Source of the DNA: Paraglomus occultum | Taxonomy: Eukaryota > Glomeromycota > Glomeromycetes > Paraglomerales > Paraglomeraceae | NCBI GenBank assembly: GCA_910592205.1 | Contig: CAJVPJ010001027.1 | Span: 1-13,117, forward strand | Direction of reading: 5' to 3' | Length of the DNA: 13,117 bases | Shown: positions 1-8,799 of the stretch, piece by piece | Numbering within the stretch: the stretch's first letter is position 1 | Layout: each line of letters opens with the position of its first letter | The notes under the pieces: generated by a model | Told to the model about the DNA's origin: nothing | Seen by the model: only the letters and a program-made list of their open reading frames with translations | Database searches by the model: none | Translations under genes and position numbers: made by a program

Positions 1-2386
1 CGTAATCCGTATATCTTCTTAGAGACAATTCATAGTATGCTTTTACATCAGCCACGACAGCTGCGGCTTCCGTATCATAAGGTACCAGGTTGACCAATTG
101 GGACCGGTACTCACTCATACTGTGTGCAATTTGGTTATCGCTAGTATACGATCTCTTAAACTCAAGATCAGAAAATGACTCGATCAGTTTTTCGCAGCGC
201 TCTTTACAAGATTCGAGCCGCTTCTTCGCGCGTCCTTCCAAGAAATGACAAAGTTTCCTGTATTGTTTCGCTGAATCGCGGATAATCTGTTCAATTTCCC
301 TCCACAAAATATCAACCATTTTTTTGAGACATTGCGTTGAATGCTGTTTCCAGTGATATTGATATGGTCTAATTATGAAATCCGATACTTCATGGGGAAT
401 TCTACCGGGAAGTAGGCAACCTCTACTTTGGTTAATTATGTCCTTAACCTTTATTGTTTCCTTGATAAATGCCTCACTACTTAGCGAACCTTTATGTTCA
501 TTTACCTGGTTTCGTAATAAGCAATTACGTTAGCCCCCAAAATAGAGTTAAAATAGCCGAACTTACGAAAACAAGACATAAACTGCTTACAATGTCCATG
601 GTAGTTACGATGATTGAACTATATGTCTCATTACGGTTTGCTGCGGGAATATTTTGCAAAAGGTCTACAAGGAGCGTTCTCTGTACACGTCCAAAAGACG
701 ACGACGTTAACACAAACGCCGGTCTTTCGTTTTCGATTGCCATATTATACTCATTCAGCCGTCTTCGTATTTTTTCCCACAAACTGTCATTTTCGTCGTT
801 CAAATCAGTTCCAGTGTTTTCAAGCTTGTGACGAAGTTTGCTTTCACACATGTTTGTCACTCTGTTGATTTCGAATTGGGCATTAGCGGGAGGTGGTGGT
901 AATTCGTTCAATTTACCATTCGCCTGATAAACGCACAAAACATCTTGGTAAATGCCGACAGAAAAAAGCCCGTTATATGCCAACCGCCCATAGTTATTCT
1001 TTTACCTCTATTAATCTTTTATTTATTTCATCCGTAATTTTAGGAATATTTTCTCTAATTTTTTCTATGAGTAACTTTTCCAACTTTGTTCTCAGCCGTT
1101 TTACTCCGAGTTTGTCTTTAAAAGTTGACGAACACCATGGCTGAGTGTTTGCAAACCACTATGATAAAAACGCCATATTAATAAAAGTCGATCAAATTTT
1201 GATTTCCCACTGATATTGGTTGCTTACATGTTCTTCTTCTTCCCTAGCCTGGATAAATGTCACTCCATTGATTAATTTTGCCTGATCTGGGTTCATGACT
1301 ACGAAATAGTCTGGTCCTGATAAATTTTCGAGTTTCGGTAACCATTTTCCATGCGTTTTCTCCTCGATACGGTCTGGTTTTGTTAGGACAAATACCGTAC
1401 GGTTTTTGTGCGGATCGACTTCGTTGATTATATTATGAATACCTTGGTGCTCGTCTTCCGAATCGCAAGGAATGGTAGCGACAATTATAGATTTGGGTTT
1501 TTCTACATAGTTTGTAGTGAGTGTTTTTATCGTAGCAACAAGTTTCCGTGAAACGTCTGGGGTTGTGTTTTTAATATGTTCTATTTAACAATAGAATAAA
1601 TTAGAACTTTTTACTTCAAGACACGTACATGATTTACGCTGTGTAACTTACCCACAATTCCTGGTAAATCAACCAGACTTAAATTGGGAACGTTTGGTCC
1701 CGTAATGGACAAACAAACAGTATTCATTGTAAATTCAATTTCATTCGTTTCCTTTTTCGATCCATCAAACGGTTCGTGATTAAGGTAGATGTCAGAATTT
1801 TTGCTCGGGTTGAGCAGTGCTTTTTGGGCACGATATGCCATTAATTCAACGTCTTTTGAATTGTGTAAGACTTTGCCAAACGAAGAATTTTTACGAGTAT
1901 CTGTAAGTGGTTTGTTGTTTTTATCGTATTCTACACGCAGAGAGATCCTGCACTCCCAATTGCTGTTTTTTGGTGTTTCGTGCATGCGAATCTCCATTAC
2001 ACACCGAGTGCACGTTTCGTGCCATCTTGGAAGCTAAGAGAAAATACATATATATGTTACATACGTAGTATTAAAATGATAGAATAATATGCGATGAGAT
2101 AATCAAATGAATGGTAAATACGTAATAACATAGTATATCTATATGTTTCTTACATTACCTGAACATTAGAAATTGCTTCCAATAAGCTGCTCTTTCCAGC
2201 CGATTGATTTCCACAAAACACGACCTTGGGAAGTTCAATAAAATCTTCGGCAAATTTTGCTTCCATACTACTAACAAGTTGGATATACTTGGCTGTGTGT
2301 TCTGTGTACGTCTTATTCATTAGTCTTATAGAATTGTCATCTTGATTATTGTAATATCCGCTAGTTAGACCCGAGATGAATGCCAT
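1..2386 (-). CDS. Dynamin-family GTPase, six exons visible, 3' end outside the window
   Basis: Dynamins are large GTPases that assemble on membranes and remodel or cut them using GTP hydrolysis. Exons on the minus strand: 2386-2159, 2033-1652, 1580-1228, 1140-1006, 923-591 and 505-1 (continuing past the edge). They give 645 residues so far, and all phases join. Seen: P-loop GNQSAGKSS (residues 59-67), switch I ETCTRC around Thr85, G3 motif DLPG (198-201), G4 motif TKPD (270-273). The middle domain starts at HPWC and KDKLGVKRLR (from about 321), and a stalk/GED-like region follows, including RGCLLPGRIP in exon 6. I see no PH or proline-rich domain in the visible part. Introns are 125, 71, 87, 82 and 85 bases with donors GTAATG, GTAAGT, GTAAGC, GTAAAA, GTAAGC. 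I chose the ATG at 2386 because the frame further upstream opens only at a TTG and a TATA-like box lies about 70 bases upstream; ATG 2320 is an alternative. Switch I is unusual. Subfamily (Mx-like or Vps1-like paralogue) is unresolved. Confidence 0.92.
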
Positions 2387-2456
2387 TATGAAGATAACAG
2401 CTGGTTTTTTTCTGGTAATGTTCAAGACTGAGTGAATTCCCTATGAGACTTGATCG

Positions 2457-2465
2457 TTTTTTATA
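2457..2465 (-). promoter_or_regulatory. TATA-like box upstream of the dynamin gene
   Basis: The minus strand reads TATAAAAAA here, about 70 bases before the chosen ATG at 2386. That spacing leaves room for a 5' leader of roughly 40 bases if transcription starts 25-35 bases downstream. The motif is visible; its function is inferred, and in AT-rich DNA such a match can arise by chance. Confidence 0.35.
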
Positions 2466-3615
2466 ACTATGGCTGCTTTCCTTTGTTTACTCTTCGGCGT
2501 ACAAGAAATTCTCAAGATAATAATGCGGCCTTCCAATTAGATTCGATTTCATATCTCGAAACAACAAACTGATAAGGGGGTTTACCCGTTTATCGTTGAA
2601 TTTTGCCAAATTTGGAGTATAATGACAATTGATAAATTAGATGGTCACACCCTTAAAAGATGAGTGAATGCCAAACGTAACGAACTAGCTGATAACGGTA
2701 TGTTTGATGTTTGTTTGTAATAAAACAAACGTTGGCGTCTATTGACAGTTTCGTTCGTACGAGAATAAATACACTAGACCAGACAATAATGGTGCACTCG
2801 TTGATAAAAAAATATTTGAGTAATGGAATTTTTTGCGCGCATAATAAATTTCGCGTTCTACTGATCGCTCACTGATACAGTTAGAGTTTGCACTTTTTCT
2901 TATTATTGTTCAACAAAGACAACGACAACAAAGTAACAGTAATAATAGACAAATCTGGGAGTAGTTTATCAATAACCGAGGACAAATAGATTCTGTATAG
3001 TTTTGTCTGCTTCGCGTAGTTTGTAATACTTCATAGTACGTAGTCAAACTCGATAAATAAAGTCATTTTAAGAGATGAAATCACTCCAAAGGTGAAGAAT
3101 TTTCCCGCCCCCAAATTTTGTATTAATAATACCTATAAGATAAAAGGAATTTCTCACGCTTCTAGCAACCGTAAGTCGAATTTTCTTTAAAAAATAGGGT
3201 TATATAATTTCGTGCACCCGCACGGCCGTGCCCCCATGACGTAATGCATTTTAGCAGGTGCGAACTATTATGTAATAGTAACAGTATCGAATATGACCCG
3301 AATCGAAATTATTTGTAACTGAGTAGATTAATAAATTACTTTAACACTGTCAACTGCCTTTAATTCGACTGCCTGCATTCCAGAGTCATCAGTCAAATTA
3401 ACAACAGACATACTTTAGGAAGTACAATCATATTAAAAAATCGGGGCTGGATAAGTTGAATTATAGAGGGTCAAATTCTCAGTATAATAAATCGTGCAAT
3501 AGTAACATTAGTTAAACGAACGGCCAATTTTATTGTTCAGTTATAAATCACACTGCCTAATCTAGCTAATTTTTTTTTGGGACATTTAGGTTGTATGCCC
3601 ACGCTTGATGCTTGA
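2466..3615. other. Noncoding region between the dynamin gene and the Crinkler-like frame
   Basis: AT-rich DNA with many stops in all frames. I found no exon with recognisable protein motifs, no tRNA and no clear terminal repeats. The only distinctive item is a GC-rich patch around 3211-3245, listed separately. The region probably holds the dynamin promoter on its left side. Confidence 0.6.
3220..3244. promoter_or_regulatory. GC-rich 12-base palindrome next to a CRE-like site
   Basis: GCACGGCCGTGC at 3220-3231 is a perfect palindrome in otherwise AT-rich sequence. A few bases later TGACGTAA (3237-3244) matches the half-extended CRE site bound by bZIP factors. Both are visible in the sequence. 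That they act as a regulatory site is inference; the nearest genes are the dynamin (start about 830 bases away) and the Crinkler-like frame (about 400 bases away). Confidence 0.3.
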
Positions 3616-4086
3616 CTGGTCTCAACTCTTCTGTTCTTAGAACTATGTATGCTTTACTTACCACGTTGTTGGAACCAAGAGGCGATTGATGGATTACTGA
3701 TTTCGCAAACAAATAATAAGTTGTATGTTGTTCCAGTACAGATTACCGTTGATAAGAGCAGTCATTCAGATTCTGAGGGAAATTTTTTTCTCCAGTATTT
3801 GGCCAAATTTGAAATTAAACTTATGGGCTTCGAGGACGGATTGGAGATAATATTTATATGGATTACAAGCGAGAGTGATACAGACGTGACAGTGGAAAGT
3901 AAGTCTAGAAAAACACGGAATAAATCTTTTGAAATTAATCCCGATTACATTCAGATAGTAATGGGATTTGGGAATATCAACAGAGATATTAGTCGATATC
4001 TATCTCAGTTTATAGAGAAAAATTTAGTTCACATTGATGAAACAATAAAAAAGTTTTATTTTGTGTTGAAATTTGCAAATCTTTAA
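3616..4086 (+). CDS. Crinkler-like C-terminal nuclease-type fragment, probably a relic
   Basis: The frame is open from 3616 to the TAA at 4084-4086; its first ATG is at 3649 and gives 145 residues. A possible splice acceptor (TTCTTAG ending at 3640) lies just before, so this could be the last exon of a larger gene. Seen, counting from that ATG: LPRCWNQEAIDGLL (4-17), VVPVQIT (27-33), HSDSEGNFFLQYL, IIFIWIT and a KSRKTRNKSFEINPDY stretch. From memory, the order 'CWN..AIDG..VPVQIT..HSDSE..FF' resembles the C-terminal PD-(D/E)XK-like part of Crinkler (CRN) family proteins, which are abundant in arbuscular mycorrhizal fungi and oomycetes. Asp14 and Gln31-x-Thr33 would be candidate core positions. 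No signal peptide, N-terminal targeting region or NTPase motif is found upstream, so I read it as a truncated copy. A short functional gene is possible. Confidence 0.5.
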   Translation: MVSTLLFLELCMLYLPRCWNQEAIDGLLISQTNNKLYVVPVQITVDKSSHSDSEGNFFLQYLAKFEIKLMGFEDGLEIIFIWITSESDTDVTVESKSRKTRNKSFEINPDYIQIVMGFGNINRDISRYLSQFIEKNLVHIDETIKKFYFVLKFANL

Positions 4087-4338
4087 TTTTTTCAAAATCA
4101 ATTTATAAAATGAATAGAGTAGCGAGTTTCAAGGGAGAACACTTCTCGAGCCCTAACCCGTAAATGAGAGTTCCTTCCCGCTACACACTATTAAATGGTT
4201 TGCTATCGATCCAAGCACCTATCTTTTCTAAGTTTTCGCTTCTTATACTAATTCCCATTGTAAAAACCCTTTATTGTATCTTTTCCAATTGCTCCCATCC
4301 CAAGCCTCAAATGCAACCTATATAGCACCTAATATATA

Positions 4339-4450
4339 GACTATAATAGTCTCAGGTGTGATATGATGTGTGTCGTCATCGGTTTTTCTTGACACATTAA
4401 TGTGTTCATAAAAAATTGGATCGTGACACATACCTGGGATAGTTATAGTC
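4339..4450. repeat. Foldback / MITE-like imperfect palindrome, 112 bases
   Basis: The left end GACTATAATAGTCTCAGGT and the right end ACCTGGGATAGTTATAGTC are near-complementary. The inner arms also pair: TGTGTCGTCATC on the left against GATCGTGACACA on the right. The centre is a perfect 14-base palindrome, ACACATTAATGTGT (4392-4405). An almost full-length foldback with no coding content is typical of small non-autonomous DNA elements. Flanking bases show no convincing target duplication. Confidence 0.5.
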
Positions 4451-5165
4451 CAATTTAAGTGGGATAATTATTTGATATTGAATTGTTTATGATTTCTTCT
4501 AATGCATTTTGAAAGCAATTGACGTACAACATGACGATTAAGACAATTATACAATAATAATGTATTACAAATAATATTAATATACTACGATAAATAAAAG
4601 ATGATGACATAAGGTAATAAAATATTGTTTAGATGTTAAATAATGACGCAATTATTGGGTAATTATTTTGTTATAAAACGTGAATTATCCGGAAAATTAC
4701 GTGTACGACTTATCGAGAGTCATTTGTTATAATCTGGTCGACAGGATTGTCCGAGTTACGAGTTATCGCGATTTTATGTGTCGTCCCAAAGGGCCCGAAA
4801 ATTTTTGTCAGAGTTAAGCCAAATCGAGCGTGTATTGACACAAGCAGTGCGGCCGACTGAATAGTAATTCCTCTTTCCTCCAGTATAACCTAGTATCTCC
4901 ATTATATTGTGTTGACGCTGCAGTTACCATATAATTCTCGATAAAATAAAACCTCTGTAGCTTAAACCATTACCATCAGCCGGTCGACTATATCTTATCT
5001 ATGTACATCAAGACTTCCTCGCAACATACCCCAGAACATGTCACGAGAGTACAATATGATGCGCTACGCGACACCCTCTTTATCATGAAATATTGGGTAT
5101 AATGAGATTTTGTAAATCACGTTTTATTAAACAGCAATAAACAACGTGTCTATTCTGGATTGGTG

Positions 5166-5262
5166 CTTTCCAATATTTCTTTTCAATGAGCAAAAGACAT
5201 TGAGTTCATTGTAGTCTACTCGCTTCAAATGTTATAATATCTTTAGTCAAGATATTGGAAAG
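5166..5262. repeat. 11-base inverted repeat spanning 97 bases
   Basis: CTTTCCAATAT (5166-5176) is exactly complementary to ATATTGGAAAG (5252-5262), with 75 bases between the arms. It may be the ends of a small mobile element or chance in AT-rich DNA. No flanking duplication is evident. Confidence 0.3.
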
Positions 5263-5659
5263 ATATGAAGAGTTGCCCTCCCCATATTCTATAGGAGAAA
5301 CTATAGTCCTTTCTGTCTATATGCCACTATTCATTGACTGGAATATGTTCCGGGAGATTAAGATGGTTATGCACGAGTCCAATGGGGCGTAATCAACGAA
5401 TATCTCGGCTTCTTCGGGGATATGTCTTTGGCATGCATGGAAGAGAGTCTTCCAGCTATAAGGTTAAAAAGCATTGTTGCCCCGTAAGAGTGAACGACTC
5501 GATGGTTAGGCAGGAATGCCTGTTAATTATATAACCATTCTTGCTGTTATTGAGGCCTCATTATCAAGCTTTGATTAATTTCATTCCTATCATTTTAATC
5601 TTTAATATATAATTTCAATTGATAACTTAAGTATTAGATATTCTGTACTACGCATATTA

Positions 5660-7592
5660 TCATTCTATGAATGATAGACCTTCTCCATCCTTTGGCTGAA
5701 TATTATTTTTCTTCAGGTATTCATCATTCCTAACAGATTACAAACATCAGTAAAATAATATTAATAATAATAACGAAAAGAATAATTTGTCAATTACCAG
5801 AATTTAGTTAAATGCTATTATTTAAAATAAGGTTCGGTAGCAAAACATGTAAAGACGGGCGTCATTAAGTATACATCACAATAACAGACGAGAATCGAAG
5901 CTCAGACCAAAAACGTACGATTACTGACCCTCTGTCCAGAATCACACAATAAAGTAACAATTCGGTGTCCGGGGCCCAACTGCCTTGCAACGCGCACACA
6001 TCCCACACAATTAATTGCTGACGAACTTCCCAAGAACAATCCTATCACCAATAAATATCGAATCGATAAAGCAAACCATTTTAGTAAAAAATTCAATCGG
6101 TAACGGCCTCAAACGCCGCACTCTTCCGACTAAACGATTTCCTGATACTCTCCACGCCGAGCTCGTACGTAATTCGAAAAGCCCAAACCACCTCACCTTC
6201 TTCTCTAACCAAATATCGCGCCATGGCCACTGCTTCCTCGTCGCTAACAAGAATCGCATCATCGATCCAGCCATGGGCTATTTCGAAATTGGCCGTAATC
6301 CGGTTGAGTCCTACGCCTTCAACTATTGTATCTACTTGGTGCCTGCGCCTAGTCCCTTCGGCTTCATAGGGAGAATACATAATGTTGTGCTTGATTTTAT
6401 GGAATAGACCCGAGCCGGGCGGATCAACGAGAAAGACTTTCAAGTTTGGAATGAGAGGTTTAAGGTAACGACTCAACCCTGCTATTGTACCTCCAGTACC
6501 TTTTGATCGAAGAGTTATTTTAAGCTTGTTAAATGAAAGTAAGCACTGGCACATGAATTGTGATCATCTATCTGTTTGGTGAGACTTGATGCAATATAAC
6601 GCGTAAACACTAAAAACTGATAAAAATACATTCCAGCACCAGTCACGATTGCATCTATCTTTCCATTCGTCTGTTCATATATTTCTGGAGCTGTCCCATT
6701 ATAATGTGCTTTATAATTAGCTAAGTTTTCGAATTGATCTGCAAAGAATCCTCTTGGTCTCTTTCGGTAATCTTCCGCCTCGCTGGCATTTTCATCACCT
6801 CTATTATCTGTTCCGAATTCTGAGGCGCGTCGCTTGGCCAAATTCACATACTGATTCTTATCAATAATACTCGCCGGCCTGACTCTTTCAACAGTCGCTC
6901 CCAATTTCTCAAGCAACTGGTATTTCTCCTCGGCTTGGTCATCAGGCATAACAATCCATGCATTGTAGCCTTTAGCGCGAGCAATCATTGCAATGGATAT
7001 TCCGGTAGAGCCCGAGGTTCCTTCGAAAATAGTCGAGCCAGTGTTTGGATAGATTAACCCTTGAGATTCTGCTTGCCTGATCATGTTTAAAGCAGCACGA
7101 TCTTTCGGACTTCCGCCTGGGTTTAAAAACTTTTATATTAAAATAATTTTAAATGTGTGATAATGACGCAAGAATTTGAAAAAAAAAAGTGTTTCAGTAG
7201 ATTGAGACGCCGTGAGCTATTGCGTATTATACATACTTCTGCTTTTGCCTGCAAGTTAACGATAGTTTTGTATCTTTTAAACGTTTTTCAATCTTTGCAA
7301 AGCTCGATCATGCAAATTGGGATACATCTTTGAAAGTTACCAGAATTTCGCAGCCTGTAGCTTCACTCAAGCTCTTGAGCCTGATCAATGGTGTGTTCCC
7401 TACAAGACCTTCAATACCATGCACAATTTGATCGCGAGCCCTTGCTTGCTCTCTACGTTTCTTTTCGGGCCTAGTCGACCAAAAGTCAAAGCGGAATAAC
7501 TTCAAACCGTAAACAGCTAAAGCAGCTCCGATAATTACACCAACAGCTACCGAAGGGCCCTGGATATTGAACGAAGCATACTTTTGACTCAT
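5660..7592 (-). CDS. MCY1: Membrane-anchored cysteine synthase-like PLP enzyme (Mcy1/CS2 type), complete, seven exons
   Basis: PLP-dependent beta-substitution enzyme of the O-acetylserine sulfhydrylase family, which makes cysteine from O-acetylserine and sulfide. Exons on the minus strand: 7592-7341, 7248-7237 (12 bases), 7129-6640, 6499-6197, 6041-5929, 5814-5798 (17 bases), 5729-5660. They give 418 residues. Seen: a hydrophobic segment (about 12-32, PSVAVGVIIGAALAVYGL) followed by an Arg/Lys-rich stretch, like a signal anchor; VGNTPLI (64-70); NPGGSPKDR with the PLP lysine at Lys97; EGTSGSTGI (124-132); TGGT phosphate-binding loop (about 253); VDPPGSG; GSSSAIN (about 357); CDSGQR (385-390). 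The EGTSGSTG form and the FADQFENLAN segment match the fungal 'cysteine synthase 2' group, whose yeast member Mcy1 (YGR012W) sits in the mitochondrial outer membrane. Introns are 92, 107, 140, 155, 114 and 68 bases. The exon 3 donor is doubtful (see findings); the alternative gives 420 residues. Start: the first in-frame ATG, just before the anchor. It is divergent from the Mdv1-like gene. Confidence 0.92.
5798..5814 (-). other. MCY1: 17-base micro-exon (exon 6) of the cysteine synthase-like gene
   Basis: CATTTAACTAAATTCTG encodes HLTKF plus two bases of a Trp codon. It is preceded by TTAATAG? -type acceptor sequence (AATAG ends at 5815) and followed by donor GTAATT. It restores CDSGQR-HLTKFW-NDEYLKK, matching the C-terminal CDSG-R-(Y/H)L-(S/T)-KFW-NDE pattern of the family. 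Skipping it would shift the frame, because exon 5 ends in phase 0 and exon 7 begins with one base of the split codon. Confidence 0.88.
7237..7248 (-). other. MCY1: 12-base micro-exon (exon 2) of the cysteine synthase-like gene
   Basis: GCAAAAGCAGAA encodes AKAE. It is flanked by an acceptor (TTAACTTGCAG, with a TTAAC branch-like motif) and a donor (GTATGT). It supplies the residues needed to read CEIL-AKAE-FLNPGGSPKDR, the conserved stretch before the PLP lysine. Without it, exons 1 and 3 still join in frame but lose four conserved residues. Confidence 0.85.
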
Positions 7593-8799
7593 TTGGGAAA
7601 TGAAAAGTTTCAATGCGCTTTGGAAATTCTCGTAACTGAATTTGTATCACGGAAGCATAGTCGAATATTCTGCGCGGGTTGTAGTGCACGGGAATATTGA
7701 ATGAATTTATGTGAATCTTGTCACATCGAATATTTGTTATATACAAGTACAGTAGCAACTTTTTATTGTTGAATTCAATCATTATTACGAATACAATCGG
7801 TCTATCATGATTTTATTGCGGGCCGCGAAAACGACAGCATGTTAAAGTTGTTAAAATACGATGCATGCCGCAAGTTAAGACACCCATTAACATCTTACGT
7901 TCAACGCTATTTCCATTCGTTAGAATTGGCTGTGATCCCATTAATGGATACTAACACATATAAAGTAAAAATTAAAATCCAATGCCCTTAAATTTTCAAA
8001 AATAGCTTTGCAAACCGTACAAATTTATTTACTAGTATGAAAATTATATAATACATTTAACATTGATACCACTGCCCATCAAACTACAATAACAGAAAAT
8101 TTATTGTAAAATTGTTGAGCAAATACGTACAATAATATTTAGATTTATACTATTTAATACTCTATTAATATGTGGCGTATCATGTTCGGAATAATATGCA
8201 AACTTAGGTTTAAATCACGTGTCAACAGGTATCGCTTAATAGCAAATATCGATAATTGGTAAGCCATGTATCACAGAAAATATAATCCAATTTTTGATTG
8301 CGTGATTATGTGTTTTTGACAAAGTCAATTTTAATAAATTGGCTTGAATCACAAGATTTTGAGAGTTCTTGTCACATGATAATGGAAGATAATCGCATTC
8401 TTTACCAAATTCCCTTTTTTTTTCGAATTACAAATCAGTCTTGCAATTGAACGCCCAATGTAAGCCCAATGTCTTGCTTACATGAAAAAGTGGGCGTAGT
8501 AACTCCATTAGAATAAAAGCTTGCATTGCTTGCTTGCTCCAGCTTTATCGATAGGAAGAACATTCTACAAATATTCGATCTCTAAATTTTTGTAACACTA
8601 AAGTTTAATGTCACCTAACTGCAGGTCGCTGCCATATACGCAAAGCAAACATTTTTTCATCATCCCTTCCTCCATACAGAGTTAGTCACTTGCATTTCTT
8701 AACAATTATCACAAGTTTCAAAACATTGCGCGGATCCAGCAACACATCACAGCGACCGCATAACTCCGATCACTTCTACTACCGTCCTCATAAACAGCC
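7593..8799. promoter_or_regulatory. Shared upstream region of the divergent MCY1-like and MDV1-like genes
   Basis: This 1.2 kb AT-rich stretch lies between two divergent start codons and has no supportable reading frame of its own. It must hold both promoters. It includes a nested inverted repeat (8451-8497), a T-run (8413-8423) and pyrimidine-rich sequence close to the MDV1-like ATG. I could not place transcription starts. Confidence 0.6.
8451..8497. repeat. Nested inverted repeat with embedded direct repeat upstream of the MDV1-like gene
   Basis: Outer arms ACGCCCA (8451-8457) and TGGGCGT (8491-8497) enclose inner arms ATGTAAGC (8458-8465) and GCTTACAT (8476-8483); all pairs are perfect. 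The left side also contains the direct repeat GCCCAATGT at 8453-8461 and 8464-8472, period 11. It lies about 300 bases before the ATG, so it could be a transcription-factor site or a cruciform-forming element. Confidence 0.6.

Larger units (their letters stand above)
4087..5659. other. Noncoding, AT-rich spacer with inverted repeats and no supported gene
   Basis: No reading frame here shows recognisable domains. The frames near 5334-5534 lack an ATG at their start or are broken by stops. The stretch holds the foldback element at 4339-4450 and an 11-base inverted repeat (5166-5176 and 5252-5262). The segment 4701-4870 is richer in CG than its surroundings, but I could not read it as a gene. 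Confidence 0.6.

Noticed and set aside
525-1144. Plus-strand open frames opposite the dynamin exons
   Set aside because: They lie antisense to well-supported dynamin exons and have no recognisable motifs.
2387-2425. Extended dynamin N-terminus with a hydrophobic stretch
   Set aside because: The upstream extension would start at a TTG. The first ATG is at 2386, so the extra 13 residues are not supported.
5334-5534. Open frame of about 66 codons, plus a second frame with protein-like sequence (around 5360-5487) in the same stretch
   Set aside because: The first frame begins at TTG, not ATG. The second is closed by stops on both sides after about 41 codons. I recognised no family in either, nor on the minus strand; a decayed coding relic cannot be excluded.
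6015-6407. 130-codon plus-strand frame opposite the cysteine synthase-like gene
   Set aside because: It is antisense to exons 4 and 5 and the intron between them; the minus strand carries the conserved family motifs.
7486-7782. 98-codon minus-strand frame overlapping exon 1 of the cysteine synthase-like gene in another phase
   Set aside because: It shows no family motif, and the overlapping frame encodes the signal anchor and VGNTPLI of the enzyme.
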